From Halomonas sp. Bachu 37 (GTDB taxonomy: Bacteria; Pseudomonadota; Gammaproteobacteria; Pseudomonadales; Halomonadaceae): DNA of 64,000 nt. The position numbers and the translations under genes were made by a program. Each line of letters starts with the position of its first letter. Within the stretch, counting starts at the first letter, position 1. Location: assembly GCF_039691755.1 (NCBI RefSeq), contig NZ_CP137552.1, positions 124,001 through 188,000 of the forward strand, read 5' to 3'. This document shows positions 18,657-26,756 of this stretch, piece after piece. Below the pieces are notes generated by a model. That model was not told where the DNA came from, did no database searches, and saw only the letters and a program-made list of their open reading frames with translations.

Positions 18657-21391
18657 CGCACCGCTCCGACGCCAAACAGCAACAGAGGCGGTTGCCACCC
18701 AGGCAGGCGGCCTTTATCGGCTTGGCAACGGGAGTACTGTTACTGCTTCTGATCGGCTGGGAGATGAATGTCGCCCACGAGGAGGACGAACGGCTTGCCA
18801 GGGCGCGCACCGCCACCACGGCGGATATGATGAACGAATGGGTAAGCAGCCTGCTCGCCACATCCGAACACTCCCTGCGCGAGATACTCGGGCTATACCG
18901 ATTGAACCAGGCGGGCCAAATCGAGCCCTCTGTGTTGGTAGACCTGCTGAAACGACGGCGAGATAGCGTGGACATCTGGGAGGATGTGGCGTTAGTAGAT
19001 GCCCAAGGCTATGTTTTGGCATCGACCCGGCCCATGGAGGCGAGCCGCTTCGAGCTGGGGAGCAGTGCCTTTCTTGCTCCGTTGGTGCTGGAGTCCTCCT
19101 CAGCTGCTAGCCCTGCCGTTTCGACGCTTTACTGGTCAGAAGCTGTCGGTCAGCTACGTGTACTGCATGCACTGCGCATCGAAAGCCCCGAGGAAGGCGT
19201 GGAAGGCTTGGTGTTGGCGCGCCTGGACCCAGCTCTTTTCGAAGGGTTGATGGAGCGACTATCGCTAGGGCCGGGTACAAGCCTAGCACTGGTGGATAGC
19301 TCTCCCCGAGTCATCGCTCAGCGCGTTTTTGGTATCGATGGCAGTACCGCTGCGGCGCCAGGCGCTCACGTCGCGACGCCGCAACTGTTGGATTTCCTCG
19401 GCAGCGACGTCACCCGAGACAGTTGGGTGAGAAAGTCGCCGGTTGACGATAACCGACGCCTGTTCAGTGCGCGCAAGGTAACTGGAACCGATTGGGTGGT
19501 GCTGGCCGGTGAGGATACCACGCTCTATCTTGCCGACTGGTGGCGACGTTTCTGGGCGCTGGTGCTGGGCTGGGTGGCAATGGTGTTGATGGGGGCCGTG
19601 GCCCTGCGCCATTACCACCACTTGTATGCGGCGGAAAAGGAGCTGCGCCGTCATCGCAATCGACTCGCCACGGAGGTAGAGCAGCGCACGGAAGCACAGC
19701 GTGTCAGCGAGCTCGAAGCAGCACAGCTGAAAATCGCCGCCATGGCGTTCGAGACGCACCTGGGCATGTTCATCGCCGATGCCGACAACCGTATCGTGCA
19801 GGTGAATTCCACCTTCACCGCCATCACCGGCTACAGTGCCGAAGAAGTGCTGGGGTGCAATCCCAGCGTGCTGAATTCCGGACGTCATGATGCGGCCTTC
19901 TATCGCCATCTGTGGCACAGCCTGCAGGAAAACGGCACCTGGCAGGGCGAGGTATGGAACCAGCGCAAGAATGGTGAAATCTACCTCCAGTGGCTGACCA
20001 TCAGTGTGGTGCGTAACGATAAGGATGAGATCACCCACTATGTCGCCACGCTGAGCGATATCACCCAGCGCAAGGCCGCCGAACAGGAAATCCACCAGTT
20101 GGCGTTTTATGATGCCTTGACCGGCCTTCCCAATCGCCGTCTGCTGATCGACCGATTGGAAGCATCGCTCAAGGATACCCGGCGCGACAGCCAGTATACC
20201 GCGGTGATGTTCATCGACCTGGACAACTTCAAGACCATCAATGACAGCTTGGGACATTACCTGGGTGATGCGCTGCTGCAAGCGGTAGCGCAGCGCCTGG
20301 ATGACATTGTCCGCGACAGCGATACCGTCGCCCGGCTGGGGGGCGACGAGTTCGTCGTCATGCTGCATGAGCTGGGCAACGATTCCGAGCATGCCGTTCG
20401 CCATGCCGAATCCATCGCCAGCAAGCTGCTCGTCGCCCTGAGTCAGCCCATCCGGGTCCATGAACATACGCTTCAGGTCTCGGGAAGTATCGGTATCACG
20501 CTGTTTGGCTTCGGTGAAGTCAGCGTCAGCGATATCCTGCAGCAAGCGGATCTGGCCATGTACCAGGCCAAGGCGTCGGGGCGCAACGCCTTGCGCTTCT
20601 TCGATCCCGAGATGCAAGCGGTGGTGGTGGATCGTGCCCGCATGGAAGGCGACTTGCGCCAGGCCCTGCATAATGAGGAATTGCGCCTTTACTATCAGAG
20701 CCAGGTCAATGCCGACGGTTGCATCATCGGCGTCGAGGCGCTAGTGCGCTGGGAGCATCCTGCCCGGGGCATGGTCTCGCCAGCCGAATTCATTCCCTTG
20801 GCGGAAGAGAATAACCTGATCGGACCGATCGGTACCTGGGTGCTGGAAACCGCGTGTCGCCAACTGGCCCGGTGGGCGCAGTCAAGCACCACCGAGGCCC
20901 TGGATATCGCGGTCAATGTCAGCCCCAATCAGTTCCGCCAGGTAGGGTTTGTCGAGGAGGTACAGCAGATTCTGGAGCGTACCGGAGCCGACCCACGACG
21001 CTTGAAGCTGGAAGTGACCGAAACCCTGCTCATGGAGGAAGTCGAGGACGTGCGCTCCCGCATGGAAACGCTGCGCTGCATGGGAATTCGCTTCTCGCTG
21101 GATGATTTCGGTACCGGCTATTCGTCGCTGGCCTATCTGAAGCGTTTACCCCTGGATCAGCTCAAGATCGATCAGTCGTTCGTCCGTGATGTGCTGGAAG
21201 ATCCCGCCGATGCCGCGATCGTCAGGACGGTGATCTCCTTGGCGCACAGCCTGGAGCTGGATGTCATTGCCGAGGGGGTGGAAACCGAAGCCCACCGCCA
21301 GTGGCTGTTCCACCATGGCTGCGTCGCGTATCAGGGTTATCTGTTCTCCCGGCCTTGCCCCGTGGCGGAGCTGGCGCTGGACGCGCACTGA
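18653..21391 (+). CDS. Membrane PAS-GGDEF-EAL cyclic-di-GMP enzyme
   Basis: 912 residues, GTG start inside the motB stop. Domain order: transmembrane helix about 20-38; periplasmic sensor about 45-295 without a family I can name (Cache-like by size); second helix about 300-320; coiled linker; PAS about 365-480 (AFETHLGMFIADADNRIVQVN); GGDEF domain with intact RLGGDEF near residue 562; EAL domain with intact EALVRW near 692 and DDFGTGYSSL. Both active-site signatures look complete, so it could make or degrade cyclic-di-GMP, or one half could be regulatory. Coupling to motAB suggests a role in motile-to-sessile switching, which is inference. Its last 55 bases overlap the converging next gene. 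Confidence 0.93.
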   Translation: MTHRSDAKQQQRRLPPRQAAFIGLATGVLLLLLIGWEMNVAHEEDERLARARTATTADMMNEWVSSLLATSEHSLREILGLYRLNQAGQIEPSVLVDLLKRRRDSVDIWEDVALVDAQGYVLASTRPMEASRFELGSSAFLAPLVLESSSAASPAVSTLYWSEAVGQLRVLHALRIESPEEGVEGLVLARLDPALFEGLMERLSLGPGTSLALVDSSPRVIAQRVFGIDGSTAAAPGAHVATPQLLDFLGSDVTRDSWVRKSPVDDNRRLFSARKVTGTDWVVLAGEDTTLYLADWWRRFWALVLGWVAMVLMGAVALRHYHHLYAAEKELRRHRNRLATEVEQRTEAQRVSELEAAQLKIAAMAFETHLGMFIADADNRIVQVNSTFTAITGYSAEEVLGCNPSVLNSGRHDAAFYRHLWHSLQENGTWQGEVWNQRKNGEIYLQWLTISVVRNDKDEITHYVATLSDITQRKAAEQEIHQLAFYDALTGLPNRRLLIDRLEASLKDTRRDSQYTAVMFIDLDNFKTINDSLGHYLGDALLQAVAQRLDDIVRDSDTVARLGGDEFVVMLHELGNDSEHAVRHAESIASKLLVALSQPIRVHEHTLQVSGSIGITLFGFGEVSVSDILQQADLAMYQAKASGRNALRFFDPEMQAVVVDRARMEGDLRQALHNEELRLYYQSQVNADGCIIGVEALVRWEHPARGMVSPAEFIPLAEENNLIGPIGTWVLETACRQLARWAQSSTTEALDIAVNVSPNQFRQVGFVEEVQQILERTGADPRRLKLEVTETLLMEEVEDVRSRMETLRCMGIRFSLDDFGTGYSSLAYLKRLPLDQLKIDQSFVRDVLEDPADAAIVRTVISLAHSLELDVIAEGVETEAHRQWLFHHGCVAYQGYLFSRPCPVAELALDAH

Positions 21392-21918
21392 GCCTGCATG
21401 CGCTCGATGGCCATAGCCGCGCCCTCCAGGCTGAACGTCATGTACCAGGGCTCTCGCTCCTCCTGGTCGAACCCCAGGTAGATCGTCTCGCCGCTGTGCA
21501 TCTCGTCGAGCAGATCATCCAGCTCGTTCAGGTAGAAATGAACGTAGAAGCCGTTGTCGCCGCGCTCGGTGATGAATTCCGCCATGCCCTCGTGGCGGGT
21601 GGCCTCATCCACCCGCAAGCGTGTCGGCACGAGATTCACCGCTCGGCTCGCCTGCTGACGTTGGTCAAGCTCCACACGCATTTCCAGCCAGGGAAGATCG
21701 CAGACCCCCTGGGTGGTGTTGACGCTCAGCGTAGCATCGGCATAGCTGTGAGTTTCCACGGCGCGGAAGTGGCGCTCTTCCCCCAGGGTCAACACCAGCG
21801 ATTGCCAGTGCTGATGCTGCTCGGCGTGGCGGGTGTCGAAGGTGGCGGCGTAAGTGTTGGCGCTGAGAGAGCAAGCGCCGAGAAGCAGGAAAAGACGGGG
21901 CAAGGAGAAGTGCGGCAT
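21337..21918 (-). CDS. Hypothetical exported protein
   Basis: 193 residues. Residues 1-24 form a signal peptide (LPRLFLLLGACSLSANTYA), with possible cleavage after TYA. The mature part contains AEQHQHWQSLVLTLGEERHFRAVE, a cysteine in GVCDLPWLEM and a second near the C-terminus, consistent with one disulfide. It ends in a Ser/Ala/Gly-rich tail that is encoded opposite the last 18 codons of the cyclic-di-GMP gene. I do not recognise a family. Its overlap with a well-supported gene makes the exact end less certain, but the signal peptide and balanced composition argue for a real gene. Confidence 0.75.
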   Translation of the reverse strand: MPHFSLPRLFLLLGACSLSANTYAATFDTRHAEQHQHWQSLVLTLGEERHFRAVETHSYADATLSVNTTQGVCDLPWLEMRVELDQRQQASRAVNLVPTRLRVDEATRHEGMAEFITERGDNGFYVHFYLNELDDLLDEMHSGETIYLGFDQEEREPWYMTFSLEGAAMAIERMQAQCASSASSATGQGRENR

Positions 21919-22054
21919 GGGGAGTCAGTGTCGTCCAGGAAGTCTCGAACAAGCCTATAACGTGTTTGCTCATTACAAAAGAGTAATGCGCTGATTTTGC
22001 TATATATAGTAGAAATCAATTTTCAATCGGGCTCATCTAGTGCTATTTCAAGAC

Positions 22055-22082
22055 TGTACATGAACTGCCCAGGCCGTATAAT
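22055..22082 (+). promoter_or_regulatory. Candidate sigma-70 promoter for nrdJ
   Basis: A perfect TATAAT at 22077-22082 is preceded at 16 bases by TGTACA at 22055-22060, a weak -35. It lies about 53 bases upstream of the nrdJ ATG. A hairpin-forming CGCCG-TTTTTTC-CGGCG follows at about 22084-22100. I saw no B12-riboswitch box. Confidence 0.45.
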
Positions 22083-22134
22083 CGCCGTTTTTTCCGGCGT
22101 TCCAATTCACCGTGCTGCGAAGGAGATCCGCGAC

Positions 22135-24246
22135 ATGAGTACTTCGACCAAGGCTAGCAAGACCTCCCATGATGTGCCGCTCCAGGAGCCGTCCAGGGAG
22201 ATCTGGGATGCCAAGTATCGTCTCAAGGATCGTCATGGCCGCCCGGTCGACCAGGACCTGGGCGGCACCTTCGAGCGGGTGGCGCGAGCCCTGGCCGCCG
22301 TGGAGGGCGACAAGGCGGAGCAGTGGTTGCCCAAGTTTCGCTGGGCATTGGAAAACGGCGCGATTCCGGCCGGTCGGATTCTTTCCAATGCCGGCGCGGA
22401 AGACTACAAGCCGGCGGTGAGCCTGATCAACTGCACTGTCTCGCGCACCATTCGCGACTCCATGCGCGATATTCTGGATAGCGTGGTGGATGCGGGCATG
22501 ACGCTGAAGTCCGGCGCCGGTATCGGCTACGATTTCTCTACTCTGCGCCACAAGGGAGCGTTCGTGTTCGGGGCGGGCGCCGGCACCAACGGCCCCCTGG
22601 CGTTCATGGATATCTACGACAAGATGTGCTTCACGGTGGCTTCCGCCGGTGGCCGTCGCGGTGCGCAGATGGGCACCTTCGACGTCGGCCATCCCGATGT
22701 GCGCGAGTTCATCCAGGCCAAGCGGGAATCCGGGCGCCTGCGTCAGTTCAACCTCAGCCTGCTGATCACCGACGAGTTCATGGAAGCAGTGAAGAACAAC
22801 ACCGACTGGCCGCTGGCGTTCCCGCTGCATCCCGGCGAGAAGGAGGACGTGAAGCCGCAAGACCTGATCTACCGCGACTGGCCGGTGATCGAAGAGGGTT
22901 ACACGGTGGATGACGAAGGCCGCGTGGCATGCCGTGTCGTCGAGGTGATCAAGGCGCGCGAGCTGTGGGATACCATCATGAGCTCCACCTACGACTATGC
23001 CGAGCCGGGCTTCATCCTGATCGACCAGGTCAACCGCATGAACAACAACTGGTTCTGCGAGGATATTCGCGCCACCAATCCCTGCGGTGAGCAGCCGCTG
23101 CCGCCGGAGGGCGCTTGCCTGCTGGGATCGGTCAATCTCACCCAGTTCGTCATCGACCCGTTCGGCAAGGCGCCGCGTTTCGATTGGGAGCGCTACCGCC
23201 AGGTGGTGGCGATCTTCACCCGCATGCTGGACAACGTGGTGGAAATTGCCGCCTTGCCGTTGCCCCAGCAGCAGCGCGAAATCGAAGCCAAGCGCCGCCA
23301 CGGCATGGGCTTTCTGGGGCTGGGCTCGACCCTGACCATGCTCAAGATCCCCTACGGCTCGCCGGAGTCCCTGGCCTTTACCGAGGAAGTCAGCCGTAAC
23401 CTGGCCCTGGAAGGCTGGAGGCAGGCGCTGGAGCTGTCCCGGGAGAAAGGCATGGCGCCGGTTCTCGAAGAGGAGCACACCATCACCGCCAAGATGATGC
23501 GCGAGCGCCCCCAGCTGGCCAAGGACGGTTACGAGATCGGCGACAAGGTGCCGGGACGCATACTACACGCGCGCTACAGCCAGTACATGGCCAAGGTCGC
23601 CGAGATCGAGCCTGACCTGGTGGCGGCGCTCGCCGAGCAGGGCGCTCGTTTTACCCACCACAGCTCGATTGCGCCGACCGGAACCATCAGCCTGTCGATG
23701 GGCAACAATGCGTCCAACGGTATCGAGCCGTCGTTCTCGCATCGCTATTACCGCAATATCATCCAGTCGGGCAAGAAGACCAAGGAGCAGGTGGAAGTGG
23801 TCTCCTTCGAGCTGGCCGCCTACCGTCACTTCATCGCCGCCGATGCCGTGGAGAGTGACCTGCCGGAGTATTTCATTACCGCCGACAGCGTGAATCCGGA
23901 ACAGCACGTCGCGGTGCAGGCGGCCGCTCAGGCCTGGGTCGATTCCGCGATCTCCAAGACGGTCAACGTACCCACCGACTTTGCCTTCGAGCAGTTCCAG
24001 AACCTGTATCTGCAGGCCTACGAGAGCCGCTTGAAGGGCTGCACCACCTTCCGCTTCAACCCGGAGGCGTTCCAGGGTGTGCTGGTACGCGAGGACGACC
24101 TCAACAACACCACCTATGTGTTCGAGCTGGAGAATGGCGAGACGCTGGAACTCACCGGCAATGAGAAGGTGATCTATGACGGCGAGGAGCACAACGCGGC
24201 CAACCTGTTCGATGGGTTGAAGGAAGGCACCTATGGCAAGTGGTGA
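22135..24246 (+). CDS. nrdJ: Adenosylcobalamin-dependent ribonucleotide reductase, catalytic part (NrdJ/NrdJa)
   Basis: 703 residues from the ATG at 22135, preceded by AAGGAG at 22120-22125; the frame stays open upstream but without a better start. Class II features include the NPCGEQPLPPEGACLLGS block near residue 314, the substrate-site stretch LKSGAGIGYDFS and the SSIAPTGTISLSMGNNASNG finger-loop region. The enzyme reduces ribonucleotides with a B12 radical and works with or without oxygen. The gene ends before the redox-cysteine tail, which is encoded by the next gene, as in the NrdJa/NrdJb pairs of pseudomonads. Divergently neighboured by a hypothetical exported protein. Confidence 0.93.
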   Translation: MSTSTKASKTSHDVPLQEPSREIWDAKYRLKDRHGRPVDQDLGGTFERVARALAAVEGDKAEQWLPKFRWALENGAIPAGRILSNAGAEDYKPAVSLINCTVSRTIRDSMRDILDSVVDAGMTLKSGAGIGYDFSTLRHKGAFVFGAGAGTNGPLAFMDIYDKMCFTVASAGGRRGAQMGTFDVGHPDVREFIQAKRESGRLRQFNLSLLITDEFMEAVKNNTDWPLAFPLHPGEKEDVKPQDLIYRDWPVIEEGYTVDDEGRVACRVVEVIKARELWDTIMSSTYDYAEPGFILIDQVNRMNNNWFCEDIRATNPCGEQPLPPEGACLLGSVNLTQFVIDPFGKAPRFDWERYRQVVAIFTRMLDNVVEIAALPLPQQQREIEAKRRHGMGFLGLGSTLTMLKIPYGSPESLAFTEEVSRNLALEGWRQALELSREKGMAPVLEEEHTITAKMMRERPQLAKDGYEIGDKVPGRILHARYSQYMAKVAEIEPDLVAALAEQGARFTHHSSIAPTGTISLSMGNNASNGIEPSFSHRYYRNIIQSGKKTKEQVEVVSFELAAYRHFIAADAVESDLPEYFITADSVNPEQHVAVQAAAQAWVDSAISKTVNVPTDFAFEQFQNLYLQAYESRLKGCTTFRFNPEAFQGVLVREDDLNNTTYVFELENGETLELTGNEKVIYDGEEHNAANLFDGLKEGTYGKW

Positions 24247-24299
24247 GCATGACCACACCCAGGATGACAGGCGCACACTTTTGCTAACCGGAGAGACCG

Positions 24300-25070
24300 A
24301 TGGCCGTTGAAATAAAATCCAAGATCGTGGGCTACCGCATCAAGCAGGAGCAAGCTGCGCCGGTGCCGACCCTGCAGGACGAGAACCCGCTTACCGTGCG
24401 TATTCCCTCGCGCCCCGAGGGTACGCTGGAGGCGGTCTCCGAGAAGATCTCCTATGTCGGTGCCGAAGGGCGCAAGAAGGTCTATCTGCTGGTCTCCTTC
24501 ATGCCCGTAGAGGGCGTGGTGGAGGGCAAGCGAGTCGTCATCGAACGCCCGGTGGAGTTCTTCTTTCCCTCCGGCCAGCTATCCAGCGAGCACCAGTGGA
24601 TCACCGCCACCATGCGCAGCCTGTCCCTGGCGGCACGCGGCGGCTACGTCACCCAGGCGGTGGCGGATCTACGCAAGGTGGCCTGGGACAAGGGCCTGGT
24701 ACGTTGCGGCATGAATCGCTGGAACAAGCCGATGTTCCACGACTCCGAGGTGGCGGCGATCGCCTGGTCGATCCAGCAGATTCTGTATCGTCGTGGCTTT
24801 CTCGATGCCGACGGCAACCAGGTGCCGGTGGAGGAGCTGGTGGAGCGCCATGCGCGCCGTATCGCCCATGGTCACGCCTGGCAGCCGGAAGCTGGTGATA
24901 CTGCCGCGCCGGCGGTGACCGAGACGACAACGGACGCCGCACCGGAAAAAAAGCCTGAAGGCGGTGGCCCGGCGATAGTGGGTCATTGCCCCGAGTGCCG
25001 CGGCGAGCTGATCATGATGGATGGCTGCCCCACCTGTTACGCCGGTTGTGGCTGGTCGAAGTGTGGCTAG
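24300..25070 (+). CDS. nrdJb: Ribonucleotide reductase accessory/C-terminal protein NrdJb
   Basis: 256 residues beginning 53 bases after nrdJ. The first 200 residues resemble the C-terminal domain that is fused in single-chain class II reductases (TLEAVSEKISYVGAEGRKKVYLL, SLSLAARGGYV, VRCGMNRW). The last 30 residues hold six cysteines in two CxxC-like pairs plus a tail (HCPECRGEL, GCPTCYAGCGWSKCG), which fits a zinc- or redox-active end needed to re-reduce the NrdJ active site. A Pro/Ala/Glu linker separates the two. Identification is by motif and context with NrdJ. Confidence 0.85.
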   Translation: MAVEIKSKIVGYRIKQEQAAPVPTLQDENPLTVRIPSRPEGTLEAVSEKISYVGAEGRKKVYLLVSFMPVEGVVEGKRVVIERPVEFFFPSGQLSSEHQWITATMRSLSLAARGGYVTQAVADLRKVAWDKGLVRCGMNRWNKPMFHDSEVAAIAWSIQQILYRRGFLDADGNQVPVEELVERHARRIAHGHAWQPEAGDTAAPAVTETTTDAAPEKKPEGGGPAIVGHCPECRGELIMMDGCPTCYAGCGWSKCG

Positions 25071-25162
25071 AGACGCTCACGACAACCCCTTTGCTGAGGT
25101 GGATAAAGTACGAGACTGCTAACAAGCTGTTTCAGCACATTCAACGGTCGGAACAACCCTAT

Positions 25163-25225
25163 GCGGGGGCGCTATAGACCCATCCATGGGCGCTAAATTC
25201 GCCATCCATGGCGAATGACCCCCGC
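25163..25225. repeat. Three-helix palindromic element between convergent operons
   Basis: An outer helix GCGGGGG (25163-25169) with CCCCCGC (25219-25225) encloses two hairpins: CCCAT/ATGGG (25179-25183 with 25186-25190) and ATTCGCCA/TGGCGAAT (25197-25204 with 25209-25216). All helices are perfect. The CCATCCATGG core is duplicated inside. It sits between the ends of nrdJb and frdD, so a bidirectional terminator or a REP-like repetitive element are the two obvious readings; there is no T-tract. Confidence 0.6.
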
Positions 25226-25258
25226 TACGAGTTGATTCCGACCTTGTTACTCATTGCA

Positions 25259-25639
25259 TCAGAGAATCCCACGCAAAAACCCGTACAGAGCCAGGATACT
25301 GAGCAGGGCGGCCAAGCCGTAGGTGAATAGCTTGTTGATCGACTCGTTGCCCAGGGTCAGGTCGTGCAGGCCGTGACGAATGCGGTGCGCGGCATGGAAC
25401 AGCGGCAGACAGATCACTGCCCCGATGAAGATCAGACCGGGGAAGCTGAACAGTAACCCGCGTGTTCGTTCAAAGTTCAGTGCCGTCTCGGGAACGACTC
25501 CCAAGGGAATCAGGACGGCGATGAACAGGATGGCGGCGGGGACGAACACGGCGAAACAGACGCCGCCGGCACTGAACAGCGCCCACCACAACGGTTCATC
25601 GCTGCGCTTGGGCCGTTTGGCATCAGACGCTTCTCTCAT
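25259..25639 (-). CDS. frdD: Fumarate reductase membrane anchor FrdD
   Basis: 126 residues with three hydrophobic helices (WWALFSAGGVCFAVFVPAAIL; LLFSFPGLIFIGAVICLPLF; LFTYGLAALLSILALYGFL) and the RIRHGLHDL signature of FrdD. With FrdC it anchors FrdAB to the cytoplasmic membrane and forms the quinol site; this family is haem-free. The ATG overlaps the frdC stop (ATGA, 25636-25639 on the minus strand). Length and order A-B-C-D match the enteric quinol:fumarate reductase rather than succinate dehydrogenase, whose order is usually C-D-A-B. Confidence 0.9.
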   Translation of the reverse strand: MREASDAKRPKRSDEPLWWALFSAGGVCFAVFVPAAILFIAVLIPLGVVPETALNFERTRGLLFSFPGLIFIGAVICLPLFHAAHRIRHGLHDLTLGNESINKLFTYGLAALLSILALYGFLRGIL

Positions 25640-26031
25640 GATCCACTCCCCAATATCCAGGCAAACAGGGCGATGACCGCCACCACGCCAACCCACTGCC
25701 CCAATACGATGAAGCTTGCCGGGATGGTGCGGGTACCGACTCGCAACGGCATGACTCGCGGGAACAGCTCGAAGAACGTCCAGGCATGAAACAGGCTGGC
25801 GGCCAAGGCGAGGCAGTTGAGAAGGATCACCAGCGGATGCGCCATGAAGGCAAGCCAACCTGCCCAGCTTTCCGTCCCTTGCAGCAGGCTATATAGCCCG
25901 GCCAGCAGGCAGCCGATGAAGAATACCAGCGGCAGTACGGTGGCTTCGCGTGCCATGTAGAGTTTGAAATAGCGATGCTTCAACCACCAGGTACGCGTCA
26001 GCCGTGGAAGATAACTGCTCTGCTTTGCCAT
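25636..26031 (-). CDS. frdC: Fumarate reductase membrane anchor FrdC
   Basis: 131 residues, the same length as the enteric protein. Starts MAKQSSYLPRLTRTWWLK; three helices follow (ATVLPLVFFIGCLLAGLYSL, WLAFMAHPLVILLNCLALAASLFHAWTFF region, VVAVIALFAWILGS). The conserved RYFKLYMAREAT and FHAWTFFELFP blocks are FrdC features. I start at 26031; the open frame runs further upstream into frdB, but those codons overlap coding sequence and have no ribosome site. Five bases separate it from the frdB stop. Confidence 0.9.
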   Translation of the reverse strand: MAKQSSYLPRLTRTWWLKHRYFKLYMAREATVLPLVFFIGCLLAGLYSLLQGTESWAGWLAFMAHPLVILLNCLALAASLFHAWTFFELFPRVMPLRVGTRTIPASFIVLGQWVGVVAVIALFAWILGSGS

Positions 26032-26036
26032 GATCT

Positions 26037-26756
26037 CTACCCCTTGAACAGGCTTATCAGCATGTCTTTTGCCGATTCCACCTTGCCCTGGTTGACCGCC
26101 GCTGCCGGGTCGACGTTTTTCGGACAGACCTGCGAACAGAAGCCGACGAAGGTACAGCTCCACACACCTTCGTGACGGTTCAATTGCGGCATGCGCTGCT
26201 GCTTGCCTTGGTCGCGGCTATCCAGGTTATAACGGTGGGCCAGTGTTAGCGCGGCAGGCCCCAGGAACTCCTGATTGAGGCCGAACTGGGGGCAGGCGGA
26301 ATAGCACAGGCCGCAATTGATGCAGTCTGAGAACTGCTTGTATTTTTCCAGTTGCGCAGGCGTCTGGCGGTTGGGTTCGTCAGTCTCGGCGGCGTTGGTG
26401 ATCAGATAGGGCTGCACCGCGGCGAGATGGTCGAGAAACACCTCCATGTCGACGATAAGGTCCTTTTCCACCGGAAAGTGGGACAGTGCGCTTATCTTCA
26501 GCGTGTCGGGATAGTCACGCAGGAAGCTCTTGCAACCCAGCTTGGGAATCCCGTTCACCATGACGCCGCAGGAGCCACAGATCGCCATGCGGCACGACCA
26601 GCGGTAACTCAGCGTACCGTCGAGTTCCTCCTTGACGTAGTTCAGCGCGTCGAGAAGGGAGGTGCTGTCGTCGAAGGGAACCTCGAACTCCTGCCAGTAG
26701 GGGGTCGCTTCCTGCTCCGGCAGGTAGCGTTGAATGCTGAGCTTCTTGGTGCTCAT
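26037..26756 (-). CDS. frdB: Fumarate reductase iron-sulfur subunit FrdB
   Basis: 239 residues. The N-terminal ferredoxin domain carries the [2Fe-2S] ligands in [11 protein letters not shown] and the later GCKSFL. The C-terminal domain has the [4Fe-4S] motif [12 protein letters not shown] and the [3Fe-4S] motif in [13 protein letters not shown]. It passes electrons from the quinol site to the FrdA flavin. The ATG overlaps the frdA TGA, so A and B are coupled. Confidence 0.93.
   Translation of the reverse strand: MSTKKLSIQRYLPEQEATPYWQEFEVPFDDSTSLLDALNYVKEELDGTLSYRWSCRMAICGSCGVMVNGIPKLGCKSFLRDYPDTLKISALSHFPVEKDLIVDMEVFLDHLAAVQPYLITNAAETDEPNRQTPAQLEKYKQFSDCINCGLCYSACPQFGLNQEFLGPAALTLAHRYNLDSRDQGKQQRMPQLNRHEGVWSCTFVGFCSQVCPKNVDPAAAVNQGKVESAKDMLISLFKG

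Noticed and set aside
21960..22134. Cobalamin riboswitch before nrdJ
   Set aside because: No B12-box-like sequence and the leader is too short for the full aptamer.
21997..22134. Upstream in-frame start for nrdJ
   Set aside because: These codons overlap the promoter-like TATAAT and have no ribosome site, while AAGGAG precedes the ATG at 22135.
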